From positions 35,308 through 99,307 of the forward strand of contig JBMNOP010000012.1 of the NCBI GenBank assembly GCA_050943135.1: a stretch of 64,000 nucleotides of DNA, read 5' to 3'. This DNA is from RUG695 sp050943135 (GTDB lineage: Bacteria > Planctomycetota > Planctomycetia > Pirellulales > Thermoguttaceae). The notes under the pieces are model-generated. The model did no database searches and was not told the DNA's origin. It saw only the letters and a program-made list of their open reading frames with translations. The first letter of the stretch is position 1, and the number at the start of each line of letters is the position of its first letter. A program made the translations under genes and the position numbers. Positions 33,612 to 43,409 of this stretch are shown here, one piece after another.

Positions 33612-35828
33612 ATGGCTAACAGACGTATGGAATTTATGATCGGGCTGACGGTGATCGTCGTATTTGCGACGATCGTCATTATGACGATCCTTTTCGGTTC
33701 TAACCAGACGAGTCTGTTTCACTTCGGGCAGGGGCAGAAGATGTCGATCCTTTTCGATAAGGCTCCCGGAATCAAGAATACCTCGCGCATTACGAAGAGC
33801 GGGATTGAAATCGGCCGTGTCTTCCGAACCGATCTGCTCGATAGCGAAGACGGCTCGCAGGTGCGCGTTTATTTTACCCTTAACGATCCGAAGACTCGCA
33901 TCTTCTCGAACGAACAGGCGCGTATTAAACCGTCGCTCCTGATGGGGGAAGCCGAAATCGAGTTCGTGAAGAATCCCAGGTATGTCGGCGATATCCGTGA
34001 AATCACTCCGAACGACACGATTGTGGGAACTTCCGGTAGCGATATCATGGGGACAGTCAGCAACATTGAAGGAGACCTGAAGGCGGCAATTCACTCGATC
34101 AACAGCACGGCCGAAGAGGCCAGTCGGTTCATCGGAAATCTGAATACGCTGATGGGGACCAAACCAGAAATCGATATGAAGAAGGAAAATCTGAACAAGA
34201 TCTTCAATGAGTTGGACGAAACCCTGAAGACGACCCGGAGCCTTGCCACGAACATGGACAGCATCCTTTCAGACCCACAGGTTCGGGAGAATATCCAACG
34301 GGGTTCTCGAGATTTCCCGGAAATTCTCAACAAGGTTAACGCGCTCCTGGATAACGGCGACGACCTATTCCAAAGCTTCAAAAGAGCCGTGGCTCGTTCT
34401 CACACCACCTTCGACAAACTCGACCGGAGTCTTGATAACGTTCAGGATTTCACCCAGGTTCTTTCCGACGACGGGCAGGAATTCATCTCGAACATGAATG
34501 CCAGCAGTCAGGATATTACAAAAATGGTGAGGAACATCAGTACCCTCTCCGAGGATATTATCAAGCAGATCGACAACAAAGACACGCCGCTCGGTATGAT
34601 GACCGACGAAAATATCGGCCATCAGGTTCGGGGAATTGTCCGGAATGTCGAATCGGCCACCGAAAAGGTTCAGCCGATCTTGGACGACGCACGCATCTTC
34701 ACCAACAAGATTGCCCATCGGCCGAGCTCGCTGATTTTCAGCCGCAATACCTACAAAGGGACTCCCGCGTTGGGGGGAAGTGGCTACTCGTATCAGCCGT
34801 ACTCGCCGGCCGGGGGGATGTCGTCGCGGCTTTGGAACGAGACCGCTTCGCGATACCCCGATCGATCCCCGGTTTCCGGCGGAGGACATGAGTATCATCC
34901 CGGTTCGCTCGAAAGTTTCCGTGCCACGCACCCCGAAACGTATTCGGCACTCCAACAACAGAAACCGTTCGGCAGTTGTCTTTCGGGTAACTGCCCTCTG
35001 GGCAAGCCGTTCTTCGACCGGAAATCGGAAGAGGTGGCACCGCAAGCCGGATATGTTTCCGACCCGGGCGTCTATTACGGATTCGGCGGAGCTGTGCCGA
35101 CCGACGGAGATGTTTATGCCAACGGATACTACCCCGAAACGATGCCCGTTTCGAACGAGAATGCAATCGATGTCCCACGTGGCGGATTCTGTGGCATGAG
35201 CTTCTCGCTCACCAAAGCTTTCCGGAAAATCTTTAAGGGAAACGAAGGAAAGGCCGCGACAGCTGACTGCCCTCTCAAAGCCGCGATGACTCCGCTCCCG
35301 ACAGGAGTACCGATGGTTGGTTCCCCCTATCAGGTGGCGAACCTGAACGGAGCCGACGGTCTGGTCGCCGAGAACATCTCTTGGGCGCCTTCCTACGGAT
35401 CCGACGACGTTGCGCTCTTCAACGGCTCCTGTGACATTCCGTCATGCGATACACCGCAGTGTAACACGCCGTTATGTGATTCGAACGGGTCGACGATACC
35501 AGAGCACGGCGGTGCCGGAAACCTCTCGCAGCCGCTTCCTGTTCGAGGAAGCCTTTCTCCGATGGAATCACCGCTGCCGGAACTTCCGACCGACAAATCG
35601 ACGGTGGAGAAACCTTCGACGCTTCCTGCCGAACAGGCCGAGGAACTTCCGCCGAGCGCGATCCGTTCCGGTACATCCTCTTCGTCGCCGGACGGCTATC
35701 TTTCGAGCGGAGTGGCACCGGGGTACTCAAACGCGGCCCCGGCGATCGGTCTTCCCGCCCCGGTGAAAAGTAGAAAACGAGACTTTATCGATGACGGACT
35801 CCCACTCCGCTTCTCGCCGAACGACTGA
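33612..35828 (+). CDS. mlaD: MlaD-like MCE-domain protein with a long Cys-containing extension
   Basis: Substrate-binding, membrane-anchored part of the Mla lipid transporter. Residues 1-30 form a membrane helix (FMIGLTVIVVFATIVIMTILFG) and residues about 35-115 a MCE/MlaD domain (MSILFDKAPGIKNTSR, SGIEIGRVFRTDLL, LMGEAEIEFV). A helical coiled-coil region of about 250 residues follows. The last 350 residues are disordered-looking, rich in Pro, Ser, Gly and Cys. They include four evenly spaced cysteines, C607, C612, C617 and C622, with four residues between neighbours (CDIPSCDTPQCNTPLC). At 738 residues it is far longer than E. coli MlaD (183). The long tail could reach across the periplasm or tether partners, which is inference. 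Confidence 0.85.
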   Translation: MANRRMEFMIGLTVIVVFATIVIMTILFGSNQTSLFHFGQGQKMSILFDKAPGIKNTSRITKSGIEIGRVFRTDLLDSEDGSQVRVYFTLNDPKTRIFSNEQARIKPSLLMGEAEIEFVKNPRYVGDIREITPNDTIVGTSGSDIMGTVSNIEGDLKAAIHSINSTAEEASRFIGNLNTLMGTKPEIDMKKENLNKIFNELDETLKTTRSLATNMDSILSDPQVRENIQRGSRDFPEILNKVNALLDNGDDLFQSFKRAVARSHTTFDKLDRSLDNVQDFTQVLSDDGQEFISNMNASSQDITKMVRNISTLSEDIIKQIDNKDTPLGMMTDENIGHQVRGIVRNVESATEKVQPILDDARIFTNKIAHRPSSLIFSRNTYKGTPALGGSGYSYQPYSPAGGMSSRLWNETASRYPDRSPVSGGGHEYHPGSLESFRATHPETYSALQQQKPFGSCLSGNCPLGKPFFDRKSEEVAPQAGYVSDPGVYYGFGGAVPTDGDVYANGYYPETMPVSNENAIDVPRGGFCGMSFSLTKAFRKIFKGNEGKAATADCPLKAAMTPLPTGVPMVGSPYQVANLNGADGLVAENISWAPSYGSDDVALFNGSCDIPSCDTPQCNTPLCDSNGSTIPEHGGAGNLSQPLPVRGSLSPMESPLPELPTDKSTVEKPSTLPAEQAEELPPSAIRSGTSSSSPDGYLSSGVAPGYSNAAPAIGLPAPVKSRKRDFIDDGLPLRFSPND

Positions 35829-35880
35829 GCCCGAAGCCGTTCGGCCGCGGGGATTTCCACGGTCGAACGGGAAAAACCGA

Positions 35881-36849
35881 TCAGTTCCTGCTTTTATAGA
35901 GCTTTCGCTCGAGCCCCGGGATGAAGTTCGTCCAGCGAGAGTCGGTGTTGACATCTTCGCAGAGATTACGGTGGAACTCGGCGAGTTTTGCGTCAAGGGA
36001 ATCGATGTAGTAGAGAGCGACAGCCTCAAGTGTCATCGGAACCTTGGCGCTTCCGTTTTCCAATGTCCCGTGGTGTGAGATGACCAGGTGTGTCAGGAGC
36101 ATTGCCAATTCCGGGTCAAACGGGGTGCCGGTCAGTGTTTCCGTTTCCGCAATCTTCTCACGCAAGCGGACCGCACCCAGGTGGGAATGCCCGAGCATCT
36201 GACCCATGTCGGTATACGAAAACCCATTTTTGGCGGAGAGTTCGTCGATTTTACCAATGTCGTGAAGAAACGCCCCCAACAGAAGCAAGTCGGGATCGAG
36301 TATATCGGAGTAGATCTCCCCGACACTTTTAGCCAATTCCATCATCCTCAGGGTGTGTTCAAGAAGTCCTCCGATCGTGGCGTGGTGAAGTTTAATCCCT
36401 GCCGGGCGGTTGCAAAAAGCCTCCATGAAAACTTCGTCGGTGACAAAACAGTCGGCGAGATTTTTCATGTCTGGATTTTTGATTTCCGACAGAAGCTCTT
36501 GGAGCTGACGGGTCCGCCCGCAAACATCGACCACTCCTCCGCGGGCAAAGTCGGCCGGGTTGAGCTTTTCGGCCGAGACGCGGTTGATTGTTTTGGCGAT
36601 GAGCTGAATCGAGCCCTGGAACCTTTGAACTCTACCGTCTACTGCAACAAAACAACCGGGTTCGAATTCGGTGAGCAATTTGTTTTCGGCATTCCAGAGA
36701 CGAGCGTCGATCGATCCGGTTTTATCGGTCAGGGTAAACTGGAGGTAGAGGTCACCATGCTTGTTTGTACGAAGCGACCGTTCCATCATCTGATAGACCT
36801 CGATAACGTTTTCGTTCTCACGTAACCGATTGATAAAACGGCGTGTCAT
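35881..36849 (-). CDS. OB-fold plus HD-domain 3'-5' exoribonuclease, YhaM-like
   Basis: YhaM-type nuclease that degrades RNA or single-stranded DNA from the 3' end. The 322-residue protein begins with an OB-fold (LQFTLTDKTGSIDARLW, GCFVAVDGRVQRFQGSIQL) followed by an HD phosphohydrolase domain. Metal-binding signatures are KLHHATIGGLLEHTLRM, GAFLHDIGKIDEL (the HD pair) and LVISHHGTLENG, with a final VALYYIDSLDAKL. The start at 36849 gives MTRRFINRLRENENV. The longer ORF from 36912 lacks homology. Other HD proteins share this layout, so the substrate is less certain than the fold. It is a single gene converging on mlaD. Confidence 0.82.
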   Translation of the reverse strand: MTRRFINRLRENENVIEVYQMMERSLRTNKHGDLYLQFTLTDKTGSIDARLWNAENKLLTEFEPGCFVAVDGRVQRFQGSIQLIAKTINRVSAEKLNPADFARGGVVDVCGRTRQLQELLSEIKNPDMKNLADCFVTDEVFMEAFCNRPAGIKLHHATIGGLLEHTLRMMELAKSVGEIYSDILDPDLLLLGAFLHDIGKIDELSAKNGFSYTDMGQMLGHSHLGAVRLREKIAETETLTGTPFDPELAMLLTHLVISHHGTLENGSAKVPMTLEAVALYYIDSLDAKLAEFHRNLCEDVNTDSRWTNFIPGLERKLYKSRN

Positions 36850-37071
36850 GTGTGACCCTCGAACAATAGTGAAAAATGACAAAGGTGAAGCCATTATAGG
36901 AAAAACGACCATGGGGTCAATGGGGCAGGGGGAGTCCGGAAAGGCCTGAAAAACAACCCGAAGCGAATCCTGTTATACATTTCGAAAGGGAGGGCGAGAA
37001 AAGGTCTATGCTTGGTCTTTGCGCTTTTTCCCGCGGTAATATCCCCTGCGGCGTAGCGACCCTGTGTATTA

Positions 37072-38367
37072 CTACAATTCTGCAAGGAGTTCGGTGGTTA
37101 TTCGACAGGCTCCTTGCTGCGAGAGAACGAGTCGGGTAGCCGCTTCGCCGAGGGAACGCCCCCACTCCGGTTCGGTCAGGCATCGGCCAAGAAACGTGTT
37201 GAGCTCTTCGGCGTTGCGGACGACGACCGCCGCGCCGTCGCGGACCATCCGTTCCGAAATTTCCCGAAAGTTTTTGGTGTTCGGGCCGAAGCAGACCGCC
37301 GCGCCGTAGGCGGCCGGCTCGAGCATATTCTGCCCGCCGCGTTTTCCTATGCTCCCCCCCACGAAGGCGATCGAGGCGGTTCCCCACCACGCCCCAAGTT
37401 CCCCGATCGTATCGACCAAAAGGATCTTTACCCGACCCGGGTCGACCGGCTCGATGAGAGCTGTCCGGCGGAACCAGGGCAGATTCGACTCATCGAGAAG
37501 CTTGACGACGGCTTCGAATCGTTCTGGGTGACGGGGAACCAAGATCAGTCTCAGCGCAGGGAACTTTTCGGACCACGCGCGAAAGGCGTCGAGCGCCATT
37601 TTTTCCTCCGGTTCTTGGGTGCTCCCGGCCAGAAAAACCGTATCCGCGGGCCGATCGGCGGAGTCTTCCGTGCGGATCCCGACCAGTCGGGCTAGGGCAG
37701 AGGTGTCCGGATTTTGGCGATCGGTTTGGACGCCGTCGAACTTAATCGAGCCGGTAATGTGAAGGCGTTTTTCGTCTGCGCCGAGGCTCCGAAAATACCT
37801 GGCTGCCAACTTGTCCGAGGCGGCGATCAGCGCGAGCTTTTTCATCAGGGGACGGAGAAAGAAGAGAATCTTGCGGTACTTTTTAAAACTTTTGTCGCTG
37901 ATCCGCCCGTTAATGATGGCAACTTTGGCACCCCGACATATTGTCATGTTGATCAGATTTGGCCAGAGCTCGAGCTCGGCCAGAACAAGCAGGTCGGGAC
38001 GGACGCGACGCAGGGCGCGGCCGACCGCCCAACTGAAATCGAGTGGGCAGTAGAAAACGGTGAGGTCAGAAAAGAGTGTTTCGGCCAATTGGCGCCCGGT
38101 TTTCGATGTCGAGGAGATGACGATGTGCCAGTCGGGGCGCGATTGTCGCAAGAGAGGAAGGATTGGCCGCAAGAGGTTGACTTCCCCGACACTGACCGCG
38201 TGAAACCAAACCACTCGGCCTACCCCTTCGGGAGTTTCCGGCGAGATTCCCAAAAACTTTTCGGCGAGCCCTTCCCGGTATTTGCCGTGCTGAATCATCC
38301 GCCAAAGAATGATCGGCGAGGCGATGATCAAAAAGAGCAGGTAGAGGATATCAAGTAAGATACCCAT
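37072..38367 (-). CDS. waaA: 3-deoxy-D-manno-octulosonic acid (Kdo) transferase
   Basis: Inner-membrane glycosyltransferase that adds Kdo from CMP-Kdo to lipid A, the first step of the LPS core. The 431-residue product starts with a membrane helix (LDILYLLFLIIASPIILWRM). It then shows the family blocks WFHAVSVGEVNLLRPIL, ISSTSKTGRQLAETLF, YCPLDFSWAVGRALRRVRP, LAELELWPNLI, INGRISDKSFKKY, RLHITGSIKFDGVQ, LAGSTQEPEEKM, RHPERFEAVVKLL and GKRGGQNMLEPAAYG. This indicates an LPS-bearing cell envelope. The ATG at 38367 shares one base with the stop of the MurE-like gene (TGATG), so translation is coupled; a TTG at 38376 is an alternative. Confidence 0.93.
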   Translation of the reverse strand: MGILLDILYLLFLIIASPIILWRMIQHGKYREGLAEKFLGISPETPEGVGRVVWFHAVSVGEVNLLRPILPLLRQSRPDWHIVISSTSKTGRQLAETLFSDLTVFYCPLDFSWAVGRALRRVRPDLLVLAELELWPNLINMTICRGAKVAIINGRISDKSFKKYRKILFFLRPLMKKLALIAASDKLAARYFRSLGADEKRLHITGSIKFDGVQTDRQNPDTSALARLVGIRTEDSADRPADTVFLAGSTQEPEEKMALDAFRAWSEKFPALRLILVPRHPERFEAVVKLLDESNLPWFRRTALIEPVDPGRVKILLVDTIGELGAWWGTASIAFVGGSIGKRGGQNMLEPAAYGAAVCFGPNTKNFREISERMVRDGAAVVVRNAEELNTFLGRCLTEPEWGRSLGEAATRLVLSQQGACRITTELLAEL

Positions 38368-39857
38368 CAATACCAAAAGGATTCGAGGCAGGGCTGGTTT
38401 TCATAGAGCCAGTGCCGAACAAATTGGCGATCTGAGACAACCTCTTCCGGATCGGCTCCCGGGGGCAGATCGCTTCCGACAACCAGAACGGTGTCTTCGG
38501 GCGCGGCGTTCGAGAGAGCCCACGTGATGGCGTCACTGCGACGGAACGTTCGCATCAAGCACTTGGCATTGTTTTCAATGCCTTGGAGCAGATCTTTGAC
38601 ACCGGCCGCCGCGTCAGCCTGGCGGCCGATGGTCAGGATGACCAGGTCACTGTTGAGTTCGGCGGCGCGCCCCATCAAAGGGCGTTTACTCCGATCATTA
38701 TCTTCCGGAGCACTCAGGACGGTATAGATCATCCCTTCGGTCACTTCGCGCAGGGTACGGAGGACTTCGGTGAGCGACTCGGGGGTTGAGGCGTTGTCGA
38801 CAAAGACCCCGAAAGGCTGCCCGCAGTCGATCCGTTCCATACGACCGGGGATATGTTCGACGCGTTCGATACCGCGGACAACGGTTTTCATGTCAATATC
38901 CCAACTCAACCCGAGCGCCGCGGCGATCAGGCAGTTGCAAATATGCTCTTTGCCGATGATCTTGGTGCGAACCGGAATGGCTTCACTTCCGGCGATGATA
39001 TAGAAGGTCTGCTCACCGCGATTCTGTTCGACCCGCATTCCGTTGACCATCGCTTCGTTCGGATGCATCCCGATGGTGATTGTCGGGTTTTTGATCAGAT
39101 GGAGGATGGCACCGGTAACCCGGTCGCTCGGATTGCAGACGACCAGCGCGTCTTCTTTGACATAATCGAAGATCTTCATCTTGGTGCGGCGGTACAGATC
39201 GACCGTCTTGTGAAGATCGAGGTGGTCGCGCCGGACGTTCGTCAGGCAGACGGCATCGAGCTTGATGCCGGCAAGGCGATACTGCTCGAGCGCCTCGCTC
39301 GAGACTTCGATGATGATGTGGGTGCAGCCGTTGTCGACCATACGAGCCATCAGCTCGGCCATTTGACGGGGCTGCGGGGTCGTTTCGCGGTTCGGCAGAA
39401 GAACCCGGCCGTCGTAGATGCCGAGCGAGCCGATCAGCCCGACCGGATAGCCACTTTCGGCAAGCATGCCGGCGATGATATAGGAAACGGACGTTTTGCC
39501 ACTGGTTCCGGTGATGGCGATCGTTTTCATCTGAGCGGCGGGGTTCCCATAGAGGGCCTGAGCTACGTGGCCGGGGAGCATTTTGATGTTTTCGACCCGA
39601 AACAGGTTTTCGAGCGGAGATTCGAAAGCGGGGAGCGAGGATCCGATGGCCGCGGCGCAGGCCCCCTGCTTTTGGGCAATCTTTAACTCCTCGGCCGCCG
39701 TTGTGGCATCTTCGGCCAGAGAGATGAAAAGATCGCCCTCTTTCAGAAGGGATGGATCGGTCTGGAAAGAGGTGACCATCCGGTCGGCCGCAGGGTCGAC
39801 CTTTGCCTCAAAGAGAGAGGAAAGTTGGACCGGAATTCCGTTGATGACTCGCGACAT
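38367..39857 (-). CDS. MurE-like Mur ligase lacking the DAP motif
   Basis: Mur-ligase fold similar to UDP-N-acetylmuramoyl-tripeptide synthetase (MurE), 496 residues. Kept features are the ATP loop TIAITGTSGKTSVSYI, an acidic/His segment TNVRRDHLDLHKTVD, a carbamylatable lysine in YRRTKMK and HIPGRMERIDCGQPFG. Changed features: the family motif DYAHTPD reads DNASTPE, the DNPR substrate motif that recognises meso-diaminopimelate is absent, and the GKGHE block near the end reads GSDLP. Substrate specificity is thus unlike MurE proper. A second, canonical murE may exist elsewhere on the chromosome, which would fit planctomycete genomes, but it is not in this window. It is translationally coupled to waaA. 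Confidence 0.75.
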   Translation of the reverse strand: MSRVINGIPVQLSSLFEAKVDPAADRMVTSFQTDPSLLKEGDLFISLAEDATTAAEELKIAQKQGACAAAIGSSLPAFESPLENLFRVENIKMLPGHVAQALYGNPAAQMKTIAITGTSGKTSVSYIIAGMLAESGYPVGLIGSLGIYDGRVLLPNRETTPQPRQMAELMARMVDNGCTHIIIEVSSEALEQYRLAGIKLDAVCLTNVRRDHLDLHKTVDLYRRTKMKIFDYVKEDALVVCNPSDRVTGAILHLIKNPTITIGMHPNEAMVNGMRVEQNRGEQTFYIIAGSEAIPVRTKIIGKEHICNCLIAAALGLSWDIDMKTVVRGIERVEHIPGRMERIDCGQPFGVFVDNASTPESLTEVLRTLREVTEGMIYTVLSAPEDNDRSKRPLMGRAAELNSDLVILTIGRQADAAAGVKDLLQGIENNAKCLMRTFRRSDAITWALSNAAPEDTVLVVGSDLPPGADPEEVVSDRQFVRHWLYENQPCLESFWY

Positions 39858-40309
39858 ATTGCCCCCTTAGTAAGTTACATAGATGATGCCGAAAATATTG
39901 TGTTAATCTCGCCGTTGTTCCCGAAACGACTCCGGGAAACGGATAACAGTATTACGCGTCACGTTGTGGTTTTCCCGCGGAAAATTTTTCGTTTTTTATA
40001 AATAACACAATGGGCAAGCCACACAGAGTTTAACGCGCAAAGCCCTTGTTTTTCGGACTCAAACCGTTAACGCAAACCAAATAATCACTACTATCACCAT
40101 ATTAAGTTCCCATCGATTGATTGTCAAGGAAAAACCGGAGAAAATTTTAAAGAGTTTTCCGGCTCAACTTTTACATTTTTATTTATTCTACGCTTCTTGA
40201 CAATCGACGAGTTTTGGGGATAATGTACTGCGATTTTACACTTACCGGATCAGGGAGTTCTATCGCTCCCCGGCAAATGTCATTTGATATTGTTCAAGGA
40301 GTTTCATTT
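39858..40309. other. Divergent promoter region between the MurE-like gene and hppA
   Basis: AT-rich 452-base gap between divergent genes, with no ORF of substance. It holds a good plus-strand promoter (see the separate entry) and presumably the minus-strand promoter of the MurE-like/waaA pair, which I could not locate securely. Confidence 0.4.
40197..40224 (+). promoter_or_regulatory. Sigma70-type promoter for hppA
   Basis: TTGACA at 40197 and GATAAT at 40219 with a 16-base spacer, leaving a leader of about 80 bases before the start codon. The -35 region continues TTGACAATCG, the same ten bases as in the second rRNA promoter near 63745. Confidence 0.7.
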
Positions 40310-43033
40310 ATGATGAAATCGAGTCTTTCCAAAGCGCTGTGCTTCGGCATGGCCCTGCCGGCCGTCGCCCCTTGTGTCGCGCTGACTGGTCTTCGTGCCG
40401 ATGAATCTGCGGCCGATGCCGCTGCCGCGGTGGAAGCAGCGGTCGGAACCGGGGCGGAAATCGTTATGACCGGATACGAACGTTCTCCGTTCTTCGGCAT
40501 TTACGGTTTTCTCTGGCTCCTGGCTCTGGCTGGGTCTATCGCCGCCCTTTACTTCGCCTACAAATTTTTCAAAACGATGATGCAGGCCGATGAGGGGAAC
40601 GACGAAATGAAGTCGATCGCTGCGGCTGTTCGTGAAGGCGCCGATACCTATCTGAAACAGCAGTACAAAGTTGTCGGTATCTTCTTCGTCGTCATCTGGG
40701 CCCTTTTGATGTTCCTGGCCTGGGGACTCGGCGTCCAGAATAAGATCGTCCCCTGGGCGTTCCTTACGGGCGGTTTCTTTTCGGGTTTGGCCGGTTGGTG
40801 CGGAATGAAAACCGCCACCTGGGCTTCAAGTCGTACGGCTGCCGGTGCCCAACACTCTCTTAACCAAGGCCTTCAGATCGCCTTCCGTTCGGGCGCGGTC
40901 ATGGGTCTGACAGTTGTCGGGCTCGGCCTTCTTGACATTGTCCTTTGGTTCGGCATCCTTTACTGGGTTTTCCCGTACGTGAATTGGACAATGAGCCTGA
41001 CCGAAATCACGGTCGTGATGCTCTGCTTCGGCATGGGTGCTTCGTCACAGGCGCTTTTTGCGCGCGTCGGCGGTGGTATCTATACCAAGGCTGCCGATGT
41101 CGGTGCCGATCTTGTTGGTAAAGTCGAAGCCGGCATTCCGGAAGACGACAAACGTAATCCTGCCACGATCGCCGACAATGTCGGTGACAACGTCGGCGAC
41201 GTTGCCGGTATGGGGGCCGACCTTTACGAATCCTATTGCGGTGCGATTCTGTCGACTACCGCGCTCGGTGTTGCCGCCTTCACGGCGACCAACGCTACCG
41301 CTTCGATGCAGCTCAACGCCCTCTTCCTTCCCATCATCCTGGCTGCGGTCGGTATCGTTGCCTCGATTTGGGGAATCTTCCTCGTCAAGACCGACGAGCA
41401 AGCCGATCAGGGAACCCTTCTCAAAGCGCTCGCCAAGGGCGTCAATAGGCCTTCGCTCGTGATCACGGTTGCCTCGATCCTGATCGCCTTAGTGATGCTC
41501 CACGGCTCGACCGCCAAGTGGGCCGGTCTTTCGGTTGTCACTGGTCTTTTCGCCGGCTGGCTGATCGGTAAATGGACCGAATTCCGTACCAGTTATGAAT
41601 ACAAACCGACTCAGGCGATCGCCAAGCAAGGGAAAACCGGTCCGGCGACCGTCATCATCGCCGGCATTGCCGAAGGGATGTTCTCGACCAGTGCACCGGT
41701 CGTCATCGTCGGTGTTGCCACGATTCTTGCCTTCGGTTTCACCACGGGTTTCAACTTCCAGGATGTCAAGCTCTTTTCGCTCGGCCTTTACGGTATCGGC
41801 ATCGCCGCGGTCGGTATGCTCTCGACCCTCGGTGTGACGCTGGCGACCGACGCTTACGGCCCGATCGCCGACAACGCGGGCGGAAACGCCGAAATGGCCG
41901 GACTGCCCGCTGAAGTCCGTGAACGGACCGATGCCCTGGACGCGCTCGGAAACACCACTGCCGCGACCGGAAAAGGTTTCGCGATCGGTTCCGCCGCCCT
42001 GACGGCGTTGGCCCTTCTGGCTGCCTACGTCGAAGAGGTTCGCGTCGGGTTCGAACGCTGGAGTGCGACGGCCGTGGAAAAGATCGAGGGAATGGGCGGC
42101 GAGTACGGCTTCTACAAGGTTGCTGACCGCTTTGTCGTCAGGTACGACGAAAACACCAAGGCTCAGCGCGATGCTGCCAAAGCCAGTGGTCACGAATGGT
42201 TCCCCGAGGCCTACCTCGTCATGCCGAGCCAGGCGAACAATCCGAACGAAGGTGCTCCGATTTATCGCGGTGCCGATAGAACATGGAAGGAATCGAACGA
42301 AAAATGGAAATCGGTCGATTGCAAGGCTGGTCCGGCCCGTATCCCTGCCGATGTTGCCGAAGCCTGCCCGTTCATTCCGACCACTGAAGATGAAGCTGTC
42401 GAAATGACCACCGTCAAAGCGGCCAACATGATTGACTGGATGAACTACTACTCCTGCAACCTGATCAACCCGAAGGTGATCGTCGGGGTCTTCTTTGGTG
42501 CGATGGCTGTCTTCGTCTTCGGTGCGCTGACGATGAAGGCTGTCGGTCGTGCCGCGTCCGGTATGGTTGATGAAGTTCGCCGTCAGTTCCGCGAAAACCC
42601 CGGAATCATGAACTACGAAGTGAAGCCCGATTATAAGAGGCCGGTTGCCATTTCGACCCGTGCCGCACAGAAGGAAATGATTATTCCTTCGCTCCTTGGT
42701 CTGGCTCTTCCGGTTCTTGTCGGGCTCCTCCTCGGCGTGACTGGCGTCGTCGGCGTTCTGGTCGGCGCTCTGACCAGCGGCTTCTGCATGGCGATCTACA
42801 TGGCCAATGCCGGTGGTGCCTGGGACAACGCCAAGAAATATGTTGAAACCGGTGCCCTCGGGGAAGGGTGCGGTAAGGGTTCCGACGTCCACAAGGCGAC
42901 CATTGTCGGTGATACCGTCGGCGACCCCTTCAAAGACACAACCGGTCCCTCGCTGAACATCCTGATCAAGCTCATGAGCATGGTTTCGGTTGTTGCCGCC
43001 GGGCTGATCGTCAAGTATAGCCTCGGCTTCTGA
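40310..43033 (+). CDS. hppA: Membrane-bound cation-pumping pyrophosphatase
   Basis: Integral membrane enzyme that couples pyrophosphate hydrolysis to H+ or Na+ transport. About 907 residues with many membrane helices. Catalytic motifs are present: [18 protein letters not shown] with [15 protein letters not shown], then [17 protein letters not shown] and [18 protein letters not shown]. The position that separates K+-dependent from K+-independent enzymes reads [11 protein letters not shown], with alanine, so a K+-dependent type is predicted; the pumped ion is not settled by this. Unusual points are a signal-like N-terminal extension and about 130 residues (575-705) between two late helices, including charged and Trp-rich sequence, where the family normally has roughly 30. 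That loop should face one side of the membrane and is described in the findings. Start is ATG at 40310 after AAGGA; a strong promoter lies upstream. Confidence 0.95.
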   Translation: MMKSSLSKALCFGMALPAVAPCVALTGLRADESAADAAAAVEAAVGTGAEIVMTGYERSPFFGIYGFLWLLALAGSIAALYFAYKFFKTMMQADEGNDEMKSIAAAVREGADTYLKQQYKVVGIFFVVIWALLMFLAWGLGVQNKIVPWAFLTGGFFSGLAGWCGMKTATWASSRTAAGAQHSLNQGLQIAFRSGAVMGLTVVGLGLLDIVLWFGILYWVFPYVNWTMSLTEITVVMLCFGMGASSQALFARVGGGIYTKAADVGADLVGKVEAGIPEDDKRNPATIADNVGDNVGDVAGMGADLYESYCGAILSTTALGVAAFTATNATASMQLNALFLPIILAAVGIVASIWGIFLVKTDEQADQGTLLKALAKGVNRPSLVITVASILIALVMLHGSTAKWAGLSVVTGLFAGWLIGKWTEFRTSYEYKPTQAIAKQGKTGPATVIIAGIAEGMFSTSAPVVIVGVATILAFGFTTGFNFQDVKLFSLGLYGIGIAAVGMLSTLGVTLATDAYGPIADNAGGNAEMAGLPAEVRERTDALDALGNTTAATGKGFAIGSAALTALALLAAYVEEVRVGFERWSATAVEKIEGMGGEYGFYKVADRFVVRYDENTKAQRDAAKASGHEWFPEAYLVMPSQANNPNEGAPIYRGADRTWKESNEKWKSVDCKAGPARIPADVAEACPFIPTTEDEAVEMTTVKAANMIDWMNYYSCNLINPKVIVGVFFGAMAVFVFGALTMKAVGRAASGMVDEVRRQFRENPGIMNYEVKPDYKRPVAISTRAAQKEMIIPSLLGLALPVLVGLLLGVTGVVGVLVGALTSGFCMAIYMANAGGAWDNAKKYVETGALGEGCGKGSDVHKATIVGDTVGDPFKDTTGPSLNILIKLMSMVSVVAAGLIVKYSLGF

Positions 43034-43082
43034 TAGTTTAATTAGTCTCGACAATTTCCCTTCGGGGAGTTGAACAGAGAGG

Positions 43083-43126
43083 GGGCGCCGCGGTTTTTGC
43101 CGCGGCGCCCTTTGGTTTTTTAGGTT
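43083..43126 (+). terminator. Rho-independent terminator after hppA
   Basis: GGGCGCCGCGG at 43083-43093 pairs perfectly with CCGCGGCGCCC at 43100-43110, followed by T-rich sequence. It lies about 50 bases after the stop codon. Confidence 0.9.
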
Positions 43127-43409
43127 TTTTTCTTTGGCATCAAATCAAACCTTTCTTGTCGGCCGAAAATGTCCAGCCGTGGATTTCTCGCAGCTGACCG
43201 CGCATTTCCCAACCTCTCTTTTGTCGCACTTCGTGCCGTTATGATCACGCCGATTATTCCGAAAAGAGAAGTATCGATATGGAAATAAGGGGCCCTTTTT
43301 TCCTTTTGAGCGATGAAAAGGTAGCTCGTTTGCCGAAAAGCGGAGAGGGTAGAGCGTGGTTTTGCCTGTATCCATACTACGGAAAAATATTTTCGAGAGG
43401 AATCGATCC
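43127..43409. other. Spacer upstream of the small secreted protein, no gene recognised
   Basis: The only ORF of note (43145-43411, minus) has no ribosome site or family resemblance and overlaps the promoter side of the next gene, so I treat it as non-coding. Confidence 0.3.

Noticed and set aside
41489..43054. Minus-strand ORF of 521 codons opposite hppA
   Set aside because: Antisense shadow of the pyrophosphatase; no recognisable motif.
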